Shown here piece after piece: positions 14,369 to 22,530 of a DNA stretch of 32,714 bases. Origin of the DNA: an uncultured Collinsella sp. (GTDB lineage: Bacteria; Actinomycetota; Coriobacteriia; Coriobacteriales; Coriobacteriaceae); contig CABUSL010000008.1 of assembly GCA_902494295.1 (NCBI GenBank), positions 1 through 32,714 of the forward strand, written 5' to 3'. Made by a program: the position numbers and the translations under genes. A model generated the notes under the pieces. That model worked only from the letters and a program-made list of their open reading frames with translations. It was not told the origin of the DNA and did no database searches. The stretch's first letter is position 1; every line of letters begins with the position of its first letter.

Positions 14369-15718
14369 ATGGACGACCTTTTTTCTGCTTCGACGCGCGA
14401 GCGTTCCTTTCAGAATGCGCCGCTTGCGGTGCGCATGCGCCCCAATTCGCTCGACGAGTACGTGGGCCAGCAAAAGGCCGTCGGTAAGGGTTCATGGCTG
14501 CGTGCCGCGATCGAGCACGACGTGCTTTCGAGCGTGATTCTGTACGGGCCTGCCGGTACGGGCAAGACGACGCTGGCCCACATTATCGCCAACCATACCA
14601 AGAGCGAGTTTGTTGAGGTCAGCGCCGTCACGGGTACCGTGAAGGACCTGCGTCGTGTGATTGATGAGGCCAAGACGCGCCTGAATACGTACGACCGCCG
14701 CACCATTCTATTCATCGATGAGATTCACCGCTTCTCTAAGTCGCAGCAGGATGCCCTGCTGCATGCAGTTGAGAACCGTACCGTCATTATGATTGGCGCT
14801 ACGACAGAGAACCCGTACTTTGAGGTCAACTCGGCACTGTTGTCGCGCGGGCGCGTGGTGGAGCTTGAACATCTGAAGGATGAGGATATCGCCACGCTTA
14901 TTGAGCGTGCGCTCGAGGCACCACAGGGCTTGAACGGAAAGTTCTCGGCCGATGAGGATACAGTCAAGACCATTTGCACGCTGGCCGCGGGTGATGCGCG
15001 CTCGGCGCTCACGACGCTCGAGCTTGCGAGCGAGATTGCCGTCACGCGTCCCGATACCGAGGGAACGCCAGCGCCTGCGGCGGGGGAGCGCTATCCCATC
15101 ACCGTGGATGACGTGAAGATTGCCAACCCGCGTCGCGGCTTTACGTATGACAAAAACGGCGACATGCACTACGACATCATCAGTGCGTTCATCAAGTCCA
15201 TGCGCGGTAGTGACCCCGATGCCACGATCTATTGGCTCGCGCGCATGATCGATGCTGGGGAGGATCCTAAGTTTATCGCTCGCCGCATTATGATTCACGC
15301 TTCTGAGGATGTTGGCAACGCCGACCCGCAGGCGCTTTTGGTGGCGCATGCCGCGTTTAAGTCTGTCGAGGTCATTGGCTATCCCGAGTGCCGCATTAAC
15401 CTGGCCCAGGCTGCACTCTATGTGTGCTTGGCGCCAAAATCCAACGCGTGTGAGGCTTCGATCGATGCGGCGCTGGCCGATATCCATTCTAGTGGGCTTC
15501 GCGAGGTGCCGAGTTATCTGCGCGATCGCCATCGCCCGGGCAGCGATGAATACGGTGTGTATAAGTATCCACATGATTATCCCGAAGGCTGGGTCGACCA
15601 GCGCTATTTGCCCGAAGGCTTGGAACGCGGTGCATTTTGGCAGCCTGCCGGCCGCGGTTGGGAAGAATGGCGCGTAGAGCAAAGTGAACGCGACCGCAGC
15701 GGGAATGCACCGAAGTAG
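14369..15718 (+). CDS. rarA: Replication-associated recombination protein A (RarA/MgsA AAA ATPase)
   Basis: A clamp-loader-like AAA+ ATPase acting at stalled replication forks. It has 449 residues: an N-terminal PLAVRMRPNSLDEYVGQQ, Walker A GPAGTGKT (60-67), Walker B ILFIDEIHRF (Asp117-Glu118), sensor GATTENPYF and SALLSR, then the C-terminal tetramerisation region with IKSMRGSDPDATIYWLARM and the YPHDYPEGWVDQRYLPEG signature typical of the family. ATG at 14369 is preferred because GGG sits six bases upstream; ATG 14363 is nearly equal. Annotated in many genomes as recombination factor protein RarA. Confidence 0.95.
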   Translation: MDDLFSASTRERSFQNAPLAVRMRPNSLDEYVGQQKAVGKGSWLRAAIEHDVLSSVILYGPAGTGKTTLAHIIANHTKSEFVEVSAVTGTVKDLRRVIDEAKTRLNTYDRRTILFIDEIHRFSKSQQDALLHAVENRTVIMIGATTENPYFEVNSALLSRGRVVELEHLKDEDIATLIERALEAPQGLNGKFSADEDTVKTICTLAAGDARSALTTLELASEIAVTRPDTEGTPAPAAGERYPITVDDVKIANPRRGFTYDKNGDMHYDIISAFIKSMRGSDPDATIYWLARMIDAGEDPKFIARRIMIHASEDVGNADPQALLVAHAAFKSVEVIGYPECRINLAQAALYVCLAPKSNACEASIDAALADIHSSGLREVPSYLRDRHRPGSDEYGVYKYPHDYPEGWVDQRYLPEGLERGAFWQPAGRGWEEWRVEQSERDRSGNAPK

Positions 15719-15760
15719 CTGCTGATAATTTTGTCCCACGTTGCTGCTCATGGCATGTTC

Positions 15761-15778
15761 GGTCCCCTTTGGGGTACC
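15761..15778. repeat. Short hairpin upstream of the DUF948-like gene
   Basis: GGTCCCCTTTGGGGTACC folds with CCCC/GGGG and GGT/ACC pairs and one bulged T. It is followed by a possible TTGGGG-18-TATATC promoter (15769-15798). Its role is unknown; it may be part of the sigma operon's control region. Confidence 0.4.
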
Positions 15779-15818
15779 ATGGAAACCGTCTGTATATCGA
15801 TTCCTTTGGGAGGCTTGT

Positions 15819-16409
15819 ATGAGTCCCATTCAAATCGCCCTGCTGCTGCTCGCTGTTGCCGGCGTGTGGGCCATCGTTGAGCTCGCGCTTACCCTGCGCA
15901 AGACCCGCACCGTTGTCGACTCGCTCGATAAGACCGTTAACGACCTCAACAACACCATCGCCGAGGCTCAGCCTGTGGTGGCAAAGCTCGATGGCGCTGT
16001 CGATGAGCTTACGCCGGCGCTTGCCCAGATGGAGCCGCTGCTTAAGTCGAGCAAGACGGCAGTTGATGCCCTTACCTCCAATCTCGTAGAGGTCGAAGCC
16101 GTGGTTCGCGACATTTCTGAGGTCACCGGTAGCATGGCCGAGGCCAGCAATGCTGTGTCGAGCGTGACTGATTCTGCGGCAGGTGCCGTGCAGAAACTCT
16201 TTAACAAGGTGAAGGCTCCCGCGGCCGACGCTGAGCGCAAGTTTTCCGCTGCCGAAGAAGCCGAGCAGCCGACCGAGCGTGTCCTGATTGGCGAAGCCGG
16301 GGACGATGTCGCTGCTGGTGACAATGATGCACAGAAGCCTGCTGCTAAAGCAGCCCAGTATTACACCTACACGCCCGCCGAGACCACCGAGGAGTCCTGC
16401 GATGAGTAG
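15819..16409 (+). CDS. DUF948-like single-pass membrane protein
   Basis: A 196-residue protein with one N-terminal TM helix (about residues 3-22, SPIQIALLLLAVAGVWAIVE) and then a long heptad-rich, methyl-accepting-like helical stretch (about 25-130) with many VD, LN and AV repeats, ending in an acidic, alanine-rich disordered tail. This fits DUF948 (YtxG-like), which occurs in Gram-positive stress regulons. The function is unknown. ATG at 15819 follows GGGAGG (15808-15813). It overlaps the RsbW-like gene by eight bases and begins the sigma-factor operon. Confidence 0.75.
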   Translation: MSPIQIALLLLAVAGVWAIVELALTLRKTRTVVDSLDKTVNDLNNTIAEAQPVVAKLDGAVDELTPALAQMEPLLKSSKTAVDALTSNLVEVEAVVRDISEVTGSMAEASNAVSSVTDSAAGAVQKLFNKVKAPAADAERKFSAAEEAEQPTERVLIGEAGDDVAAGDNDAQKPAAKAAQYYTYTPAETTEESCDE

Positions 16410-16779
16410 CGAAGCAACTTGCCCCATTACGCTGACCGTTGCCGGCGACCCGCGTCTGGCGCGCCTTGTGCGCATGACGGCGGCAAATGTCGGTGCGCTC
16501 TGCTCCATGTCCGTCGATCGCATCGAGGACATCCGCATGGCTGCCGAGGAAGCCTTTATCTTTGGCTGCACGGCTGTTGATTCCGACGACATCTCAATCA
16601 AATTCGATGTCGATGAATCTCACGTTGGTATGACCTTTACCTTTGGCGATCAGGCCACCGTCGACGAGGATGACCAGGCTGCTGTTTATGCCGAGCTTAT
16701 TTTGGCGAGCGTGTGCGACTCCTACGAAAAGACTGCGGCGCCCCTGACGCTTTCCCTCGACCTCAAGGCGGATATTTAA
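16402..16779 (+). CDS. RsbW-like anti-sigma factor homologue without ATP-binding motifs
   Basis: A 125-residue protein directly before the sigma-factor gene, one base apart. VDRIEDIRMAAEEAF aligns with the VDEIEDLKIAVSEACTNA region of RsbW/SpoIIAB, and ISIKFDVDESHVGMTFTFGD with the following strands. The N-box asparagine is missing (EAFIFGC in place of EACTNAV), and neither a DxGxG nor a GGLGL G-box is present. The fold and position suggest a sigma-binding partner that no longer uses ATP or phosphorylates an antagonist. ATG at 16402 is supported by GAGGAG at 16389-16394. The longer in-frame reading from 16288 overlaps the upstream gene and is rejected. Confidence 0.7.
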   Translation: MSSEATCPITLTVAGDPRLARLVRMTAANVGALCSMSVDRIEDIRMAAEEAFIFGCTAVDSDDISIKFDVDESHVGMTFTFGDQATVDEDDQAAVYAELILASVCDSYEKTAAPLTLSLDLKADI

Positions 16780-16780
16780 T

Positions 16781-17572
16781 ATGACCGAACGTTCCCGGAG
16801 CGGCAAGACCGCTTGGGACAAGGAGAAAACCCGCGAGCTGTTTCGTCGCTACAAGGAGACCGGTGATCCGGACGCCCGCGAACAGCTCGTCATGTCCCAT
16901 ATGAACCTGGTAAGGTTTCTTGCCAACAAATTTAAGAATCGCGGCGAGCCGCTCGACGACCTCATGCAGGTCGGCTATCTGGGTTTGCTCAAGGCTATTG
17001 ACCGTTTTGATCCCGAGCGCGGTCTTGAGTTCACGACGTTTGCGACACCCACTATCCTGGGCGAGATCAAACGCCATTTCCGCGACAAGGGCTGGAGCGT
17101 GCGCGTACCGCGTCGTCTGCAGGAGCTCTCGGCCAAGGTCAACCAGGCTACTGACAAACTTACCAACGAGCTGCAGCGTTCGCCCAAGGTTGAGGAGATC
17201 GCTGAGTATCTAGATGTGACTGTCGATGAGGTCCTCGAGGCTATGGAATCGTCTTCGGCCTATACCTCGGTGCCCATCGAGGCTCCTGGTGCGTCCGATT
17301 CCGACGATGCCCCTTCGATTCTCGACCGTTACGCCGACGACGACAACGAGCTCGACTTTACCGATGACCGCCTAGTGATCGAGGAAGCCATCCGTGATTT
17401 CTCGCCGCGCGAGCGCGAGGTGATCGAGCTGCGCTTTGTGAAGGGCATGACCCAGATCGAGATCGCCAAGAAGCTGGGTATTTCTCAGGTGCAGGTTTCG
17501 CGTCTGCTGCGCCGCACGCTTAAGAAGATTCAGGACAAGATCGACCCCGACGGAGTGATGATTCGTTCATGA
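16781..17572 (+). CDS. RNA polymerase sigma factor, SigB/SigF/SigG subfamily
   Basis: A 263-residue sigma-70 family protein. Region 2 (LVRFLANKFKNRGEPLDDLMQVGYLGLLKAIDRFDP, about 44-80) and the FTTFATPTILGEIKRHFRDK stretch are typical of SigB/F, followed by WSVRVPRRLQEL, region 3 (PKVEEIAEYLDVTVDEV) and region 4 (SPREREVIELRFVKGMTQIE with the helix-turn-helix KKLGISQVQVSRLLRR). The subfamily directs stress or developmental genes and is normally held by an RsbW-type anti-sigma factor, whose homologue is the preceding gene. The next gene starts inside its stop (ATGA), so all are one operon. A stress role is inference. Confidence 0.92.
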   Translation: MTERSRSGKTAWDKEKTRELFRRYKETGDPDAREQLVMSHMNLVRFLANKFKNRGEPLDDLMQVGYLGLLKAIDRFDPERGLEFTTFATPTILGEIKRHFRDKGWSVRVPRRLQELSAKVNQATDKLTNELQRSPKVEEIAEYLDVTVDEVLEAMESSSAYTSVPIEAPGASDSDDAPSILDRYADDDNELDFTDDRLVIEEAIRDFSPREREVIELRFVKGMTQIEIAKKLGISQVQVSRLLRRTLKKIQDKIDPDGVMIRS

Positions 17573-18981
17573 GTGAGCACCCCCAACAAACCGATTGCGT
17601 GCTGCGCGACACCCGCATTCTGACGCTGCGCATTTGGGCTGTTGTCGGCTGCATTGTTATTGCTGCTGTCATCTTTAACCTTATGGGCATCCTGGCACCG
17701 GTTATTGAGTTTCTTGCCGTCGGCTCCATCATTGCTTTTGTGATGTCCCCGATCACCAATTGGCTCGAGCACCATGGCGTGAATCGCGGCATCGGTTCGC
17801 TTATTGCGCTAATTGTTGTTGTTGCCGTGCTCGTCGGTGTCGTTTGCATTTTGTCGCCGATTCTCTTTGGTCAGATCATGGAAGTCTTGAGCCGCCTGCC
17901 CGAGCAGCTTCGTGTTGCTGGTGGCGACCTCAATGAGATGATCTCGCATGCCAAGACGCTCAACAACACGCCGTTCAAGGAGTATCTGGACGATAACCTT
18001 TCTTCGCTCGTCACGGTGGCGTCCAAGTATGTCTCACAGATTGCCGCCGAGCTTGGCCGCGGTGTATTCCCGCTCATTACCAATACGGCCTCGCAGCTGT
18101 TCGTCATCTTTCTGGGCTTGGTGCTTGCCTATTGGTTGGCCTGCGACTATCCCCGCATGCACCACGAGGTCTGCACCATCATTGGTCAGGAAAAGGAGAC
18201 CTCGTACCGTTTTATGGTCGCGATTCTTTCGCGCTCGGTTGGCGGCTACATGCGTGGCATGGTCGTAACGTCGATCTGCGGTGGCATCCTCGCCTTTATC
18301 GGCTTTACGCTCATTGGCCATCCATACGCAGCACTCATGGCCATCTTTACCGGCATCATGCACTTGGTTCCGGTTGTCGGACCCTGGGTGAGCGCGGCGA
18401 TCGCCACGGTGCTCGGCTTTATGTTCAGCCCGATGCTGGCGTTATGGACCTTGATCGTGACTATGGTGGCACAAAATGTCACCGACAACGTCATTTCGCC
18501 TAAGGTCATGCAGAGCTCGGTCCAGGTGCATCCCATCATGAGCCTGACGGCCCTCGTTATTGGTTCGGCACTCATGGGCCCCATCGGCATGGTCATCGCC
18601 ATCCCGTTGTGCGCGGCCCTCAAGGGCATTTTCGTCTACTACTTTGAGAACGAGACCGGCCGCCAGCTTGTGGCATACGATGGCGCCGTGTTTAAGGGCA
18701 CGCCGTATCGCGATGCCGAGGGCGACCCAGTCGCCGCCTATGACGCGCTTGGCGATGATACGTTCATCTATGAGTCTGAGCTCATCGGCAACGAGACCGC
18801 GCCCGAGGCCCAGGCTATGCCCAAGCCCGAGCTCGATAATCCTTGGATCAAGCTCTCGGGTCTTCAGCCCGACGCGACGGGTTTCTTTAAGAACCCTTTC
18901 GCCAAGGACGATGATGCCGACTCGAATGACGACACCAAAACCGGCATCGACGGCTCCATGGACGATTCGGATTCCAAATAG
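17569..18981 (+). CDS. AI-2E/PerM-family permease
   Basis: A 470-residue inner-membrane protein with about seven TM helices and a family layout: paired helices at the N-terminus (residues 20-90), an extramembrane helical part (about 100-160), then LVLAYWLACDY, IMHLVPVVGPWVSAAIATVLGF and NVTDNVISPKVMQSSVQVHP, the strongest family signatures. A long acidic hydrophilic tail (from about 350) is unusual. Characterised relatives include TqsA (AI-2 export), but many members transport other things. Genes of this family often precede alaS in Gram-positive bacteria, as here. It overlaps the sigma gene by four bases. Confidence 0.88.
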   Translation: MSEHPQQTDCVLRDTRILTLRIWAVVGCIVIAAVIFNLMGILAPVIEFLAVGSIIAFVMSPITNWLEHHGVNRGIGSLIALIVVVAVLVGVVCILSPILFGQIMEVLSRLPEQLRVAGGDLNEMISHAKTLNNTPFKEYLDDNLSSLVTVASKYVSQIAAELGRGVFPLITNTASQLFVIFLGLVLAYWLACDYPRMHHEVCTIIGQEKETSYRFMVAILSRSVGGYMRGMVVTSICGGILAFIGFTLIGHPYAALMAIFTGIMHLVPVVGPWVSAAIATVLGFMFSPMLALWTLIVTMVAQNVTDNVISPKVMQSSVQVHPIMSLTALVIGSALMGPIGMVIAIPLCAALKGIFVYYFENETGRQLVAYDGAVFKGTPYRDAEGDPVAAYDALGDDTFIYESELIGNETAPEAQAMPKPELDNPWIKLSGLQPDATGFFKNPFAKDDDADSNDDTKTGIDGSMDDSDSK

Positions 18982-18987
18982 GCTCTG

Positions 18988-19227
18988 TTAGCGTTTCTTG
19001 ATGTTGTAAAAGACAAGAAACGCGAGCAAAGCGATTGATAAGGGGCCGGCTACATAGAAATAGAGAATGTCAATTGCGCGTAGAGGGCAATAAGTGTTGT
19101 CGCCGGACGTCACTGCATACAGTACGTAGCCAAATGCAGGTTGGTTTGCGTACCATTGGGAGAAGGCCAAGAGCGCTAAAAGTACTACTACCAGAAGTGC
19201 ATTCAGGACAAATCGTTTGCTTTTCAT
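18988..19227 (-). CDS. Small two-helix membrane protein, hypothetical
   Basis: A 79-residue protein with two hydrophobic segments (about 7-24 and 54-74) joined by a polar loop with one Cys, ending in KKR. No family recognised. AAGGAG eight bases before the ATG supports translation. Its composition is visibly more AT-rich than neighbours, suggesting acquisition or relaxed selection. It ends six bases from the convergent permease gene, and a 10-bp hairpin covers its last codons. On the minus strand, TTGAAT (19287-19282) and TAGAAT (19266-19261), 15 bases apart, form a weak promoter candidate. Confidence 0.65.
   Translation of the reverse strand: MKSKRFVLNALLVVVLLALLAFSQWYANQPAFGYVLYAVTSGDNTYCPLRAIDILYFYVAGPLSIALLAFLVFYNIKKR
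18991..19023. terminator. Inverted repeat at the convergent 3' ends
   Basis: GCGTTTCTTG (18991-19000) and CAAGAAACGC (19014-19023) are perfect complements around a 13-base loop. It sits across the end of the small membrane protein gene, next to the permease stop. No clear T-run is present on either side; it is a plausible weak bidirectional terminator. Confidence 0.45.
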
Positions 19228-19324
19228 CGATCGCTCCTTCCGGGTGAACTTTATTATGTAATTCTACAGCAGTCATTTGTTATTCAAAGAATTTGACTGT
19301 CCTAAATAACATGCACTTTCGCTG

Positions 19325-19354
19325 GAGGGTCGCTGTTTGGCGGCCCTCTTTTTT
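19325..19354 (+). terminator. Rho-independent terminator upstream of alaS
   Basis: GAGGGTCGC (19325-19333) pairs with GCGGCCCTC (19340-19348) with one T-G wobble, followed by six T. It probably stops transcripts entering from the sigma operon. The alaS promoter starts right at its T-run. Confidence 0.88.
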
Positions 19355-19380
19355 GCACAGGCGCGGTGGGATGGTAATAT
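19353..19380 (+). promoter_or_regulatory. alaS promoter
   Basis: TTGCAC (19353-19358), a 16-base spacer and TAATAT (19375-19380) preceded by TGG, giving an extended -10. It lies 46 bases before the alaS ATG and downstream of a terminator. This is the best sigma-A type promoter in the window. Confidence 0.7.
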
Positions 19381-19426
19381 CGTTACGTTTGAACTGTTTC
19401 GATGTGAAACCGAGGAGATTCCCTCT

Positions 19427-22084
19427 ATGAGTGCTGACTACCCGTCAATGACTACGGCCGAGATTCGCTCCAAGTTCCTCAACTTCTTTGAGGAGCGCGG
19501 TCTTAAGCTCTATCCTTCTTCGTCCCTCGTCCCCGACGATCCTTCGCTGCTGCTTGCCAACGCCGGCATGAACCAGTTTAAGGAGTACTACCAGGGCAAG
19601 AAGACCATGAAGGAGATCGGCGCGATCTCCTGCCAGAAGTGCGTCCGTACCAACGACATCGACTGCATCGGCGAGGACGGCCGTCACCTGTCCTTCTTTG
19701 AGATGCTCGGCGACTTCTCCTTTGGCGGCGTCTCCAAGCAGCAGGCCTGCGCTTGGGCCTTTGAGCTCATCACCAAGGAGTTCAAGCTGCCGCTCGACCG
19801 CCTGTACTTTACCGTCTTTACCGAGGACGACGAGACTCACGACGTGTGGCGCTCCCTGGGCGTTGCCGAGGATCACATCTCGCGTCTGGGCGAGGACGAC
19901 AACTTCTGGGCCGCTGGCCCCACCGGTCCCTGCGGTCCGTGCTCCGAGATCTACTTTGACATGGGCGAGGAGGTCGGTTGCGGCAGCCCCGACTGCAAGC
20001 CCGGCTGCGACTGCGACCGCTTCCTTGAGTTCTGGAACCTCGTGTTTACCCAGTACGACCGCCAGGAGGACGGCTCCATGCCGGAGCTGCCGCACCGCAA
20101 CCTCGATACGGGCATGGGTCTGGAGCGCATGGCCGCTATCATGCAGCACAAGACCGCTAACTACGACGGCGATCTGATGCAGCACCTCATCAAACTCGGC
20201 GAGGAGATCAGCGGCAAGACCTATGACGCCGACGATTACTCCGGTGCCAGCCGCTCGCTGCGCATTATCGCCGATCACTCCCGTGCCGTCGACTTTATGA
20301 TCTCGGACGGCATCCTGCCCGGCAACGAGGGCCGCGAGTACGTCCTTCGCCGCCTGCTCCGTCGTGCCGTGTTCCACGGCCGCCTGCTGGGCATCGAGGG
20401 CGCTTTCCTGACCAAGTTCATTGACGAGGTTAACGCTCAGATGGGCGAGGCCTATCCCGAGCTGCTCAAGAACGTCGCGCTCGTTAAGGGCATCGTCGCC
20501 TCCGAGGAGGAGCGTTTCTCCACGACGCTCGACAACGGCCGTGTTTACCTGGACGAGGCCTTGGCCGCGCTCGCCGACGGCGCCGTCCTTCCGGGCGACG
20601 TTGCCTTTAAGCTGCACGACACCTTTGGTTTCCCCATCGACCTGACCGTCGAGATCGCCGGCGCTGCTGGCCACGACGTCGACATGGACGGCTTCACCGC
20701 CTGCATGGAGGACCAGAAGGCCCGCGCTCGCGCCAATGCCAAGGGCGACGCCTGGGGCAGCTTCAACGACGTGTGGGTCGAGCTTTCGGACAAGGTCGCT
20801 GCGACTGAGTTCGATGGCTACGACAACGATGTGATCGAGAGCGCCAAGGTGGTCGCCATCGTGCGCAACGGCGAGTCCGTTGAGTCCGCTGCTGCGGGCG
20901 AGGACGTTGAGGTCGTGCTCGACCGCACCCCGTTCTATGCTGAGATGGGCGGCCAGCAGGGTGACGCCGGTGAGCTTTCCGCCGAGGGCGTTGCGCTGAC
21001 CGTTTCCGACACCAAGAACCACAACGGCCTGTATGCCCATGTCGCGCACGTCGCCGAGGGTACGCTGACCGTCGGTGCTACCGTGACCGCTGCGCTCGAC
21101 GCCGAGCGCCGTGGCTTCCTGCGCCGCAACCACACCGCCACCCACCTGCTCGACGCCGCGCTTAAGCAGGTCCTGGGCGAGCATGTTTCCCAGGCCGGCT
21201 CGCTGGTGACGCCCGAGCACCTGCGCTTTGACTTCACGCACTTTGAGGCCCTGTCCTCCGAGCAGCTCAAGGCTGTCGAGGATCTGGTCAACCAGCAGAT
21301 TTTCGCTTCCAAGCCGGTCGTGACCCGCGTCATGGGCATCGACGAGGCCAAGGCCGCCGGTGCTGTTGCCCTGTTTGGCGAGAAGTACGGCGACGTCGTC
21401 CGTGTCGTCTCCGTGGGCGCCGAGGACCAGCCGTTCTCCCGTGAGCTCTGTGGAGGCACCCATGCCGCCAACACTGCCGAGATCGGCCTGTTCAAGATCA
21501 TTTCCGAGTCCTCTACGGGCTCGAATGTCCGCCGTATCGAGGCCGTGACCTCTAAGGGCGCCCTCGACTACATGGCCGACCGTCTGTCGCTCGTTGACGC
21601 CGCTGCCGCTGCGCTCAAGTGCCGCGTGGACGAGGTTCCCGCCCGCGTTGAGAACCTGCAGGCCGAGCTTCGCGAGACGTCCAATAAGCTCAAGAAGGCG
21701 CTGACCGGTGGCTCCTCCGACGCCATCTCCAGCGCCATCGAGGGCGCCGTCGAGCTCGATGGCTACAAGCTCGTCGTCGCCGAGCTGCAGGGCCTTGAGG
21801 CTTCCGATTTGCGTAACGTGTGGGATACCGTGCACCAGAAGGTCGCCGGCCCTGTCGCCTGCGTCGTCGCCAGCGTGACCGAGAAGGGCACCCCGGCCCT
21901 GCTCGCCGCTGGTTCCGATGACGCCGTCAAGGCCGGTTTCCACGCCGGCAACGTGATCAAGCAGATCGCGGGCCTGGTCGATGGTCGCGGTGGCGGTCGT
22001 CCCAACATGGCCCAGGCCGGTGGCAAGAACGCCGCCGGTATCGCCGATGCCCTCGCGGCCGCCAAGACCGCGCTCGGCGCCTAA
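19427..22084 (+). CDS. alaS: Alanyl-tRNA synthetase
   Basis: A class II synthetase that charges tRNA-Ala and edits Ser and Gly. 885 residues, normal length. Visible: TTAEIRSKFLNFFEERG at the N-terminus, SSLVPDDPSLLLANAGMNQF, the catalytic core with RVSRLGEDD-like and GPTGPCGPCSEI segments, then the editing domain with RNHTATHLLDAAL (HxxxH) and CGGTHAANT (Cys and His zinc ligands), and a C-terminal GGGRPNMAQAGG C-Ala motif. ATG at 19427 follows GAGGAG (19412-19417). It has its own promoter and leads the ruvX-mltG-yqeG-aroK-aroB-like run. No T-box was found in front of it. Confidence 0.98.
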   Translation: MSADYPSMTTAEIRSKFLNFFEERGLKLYPSSSLVPDDPSLLLANAGMNQFKEYYQGKKTMKEIGAISCQKCVRTNDIDCIGEDGRHLSFFEMLGDFSFGGVSKQQACAWAFELITKEFKLPLDRLYFTVFTEDDETHDVWRSLGVAEDHISRLGEDDNFWAAGPTGPCGPCSEIYFDMGEEVGCGSPDCKPGCDCDRFLEFWNLVFTQYDRQEDGSMPELPHRNLDTGMGLERMAAIMQHKTANYDGDLMQHLIKLGEEISGKTYDADDYSGASRSLRIIADHSRAVDFMISDGILPGNEGREYVLRRLLRRAVFHGRLLGIEGAFLTKFIDEVNAQMGEAYPELLKNVALVKGIVASEEERFSTTLDNGRVYLDEALAALADGAVLPGDVAFKLHDTFGFPIDLTVEIAGAAGHDVDMDGFTACMEDQKARARANAKGDAWGSFNDVWVELSDKVAATEFDGYDNDVIESAKVVAIVRNGESVESAAAGEDVEVVLDRTPFYAEMGGQQGDAGELSAEGVALTVSDTKNHNGLYAHVAHVAEGTLTVGATVTAALDAERRGFLRRNHTATHLLDAALKQVLGEHVSQAGSLVTPEHLRFDFTHFEALSSEQLKAVEDLVNQQIFASKPVVTRVMGIDEAKAAGAVALFGEKYGDVVRVVSVGAEDQPFSRELCGGTHAANTAEIGLFKIISESSTGSNVRRIEAVTSKGALDYMADRLSLVDAAAAALKCRVDEVPARVENLQAELRETSNKLKKALTGGSSDAISSAIEGAVELDGYKLVVAELQGLEASDLRNVWDTVHQKVAGPVACVVASVTEKGTPALLAAGSDDAVKAGFHAGNVIKQIAGLVDGRGGGRPNMAQAGGKNAAGIADALAAAKTALGA

Positions 22085-22101
22085 GAACCTAGGTTGTCGC
22101 T

Positions 22102-22530
22102 GTGGTCGCGCTCGCGCTGGACATAGGGGAGACCAGGATTGGCATTGCCGTCTCGAGCCGTGATGGCAAGATGGCGATGCCTGTCAAGGTGCTTCCTGCT
22201 GCCGAGGTCACAGGCATGGCAAAGACGTTTCGCTACCTGGTCGAGGACTATGAGCCCGATATCCTGGTAAGCGGACGTCCCTTGACCATGGCCGGTGAGC
22301 CCGGCCCCCAGGCCGAGCGCGTCGCCGCTGTGGCCCAAAAGATTGCCGACGAGCTCGAACTTCCGCTGGAGTTTGAGGACGAGCGTCTGTCCTCGCAGGA
22401 GGCCAAGCGAATCCTGCGAGAGCAGGGGCTTAACGAAAAGCAGATGAGGGGCAAGATTGACATGATCGCCGCCAGCCTGTTCTTGCAGACCTGGCTTGAT
22501 CGTAAAAACGAGGAGGTTCCTCATGCCTAG
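22102..22530 (+). CDS. ruvX: Holliday junction resolvase RuvX (YqgF), putative
   Basis: A 142-residue RNase H-fold protein. Visible: LALDIGETRIGIAVSS at the N-terminus with the first acidic residue, ILVSGRPLTMAGEPGPQAERV, EDERLSSQEA and GKIDMIAASLFLQTWLD near the end; these acidic residues are the putative metal site. YqgF proteins take part in 16S rRNA 5'-end processing and possibly in junction resolution. The GTG at 22102 has only a weak AGGT before it, 17 bases after alaS. It overlaps mltG by eight bases. The alaS-ruvX-mltG order is the same as in mycobacteria. Confidence 0.92.
   Translation: MVALALDIGETRIGIAVSSRDGKMAMPVKVLPAAEVTGMAKTFRYLVEDYEPDILVSGRPLTMAGEPGPQAERVAAVAQKIADELELPLEFEDERLSSQEAKRILREQGLNEKQMRGKIDMIAASLFLQTWLDRKNEEVPHA

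Noticed and set aside
19240..19426. A T-box or other riboswitch before alaS
   Set aside because: No T-box sequence, no specifier stem; the terminator is followed by a complete promoter.
19445..21943. An 832-codon open frame on the minus strand across alaS
   Set aside because: Shadow of alaS; low-complexity leucine/glycine/aspartate protein with no domain and no ribosome site.
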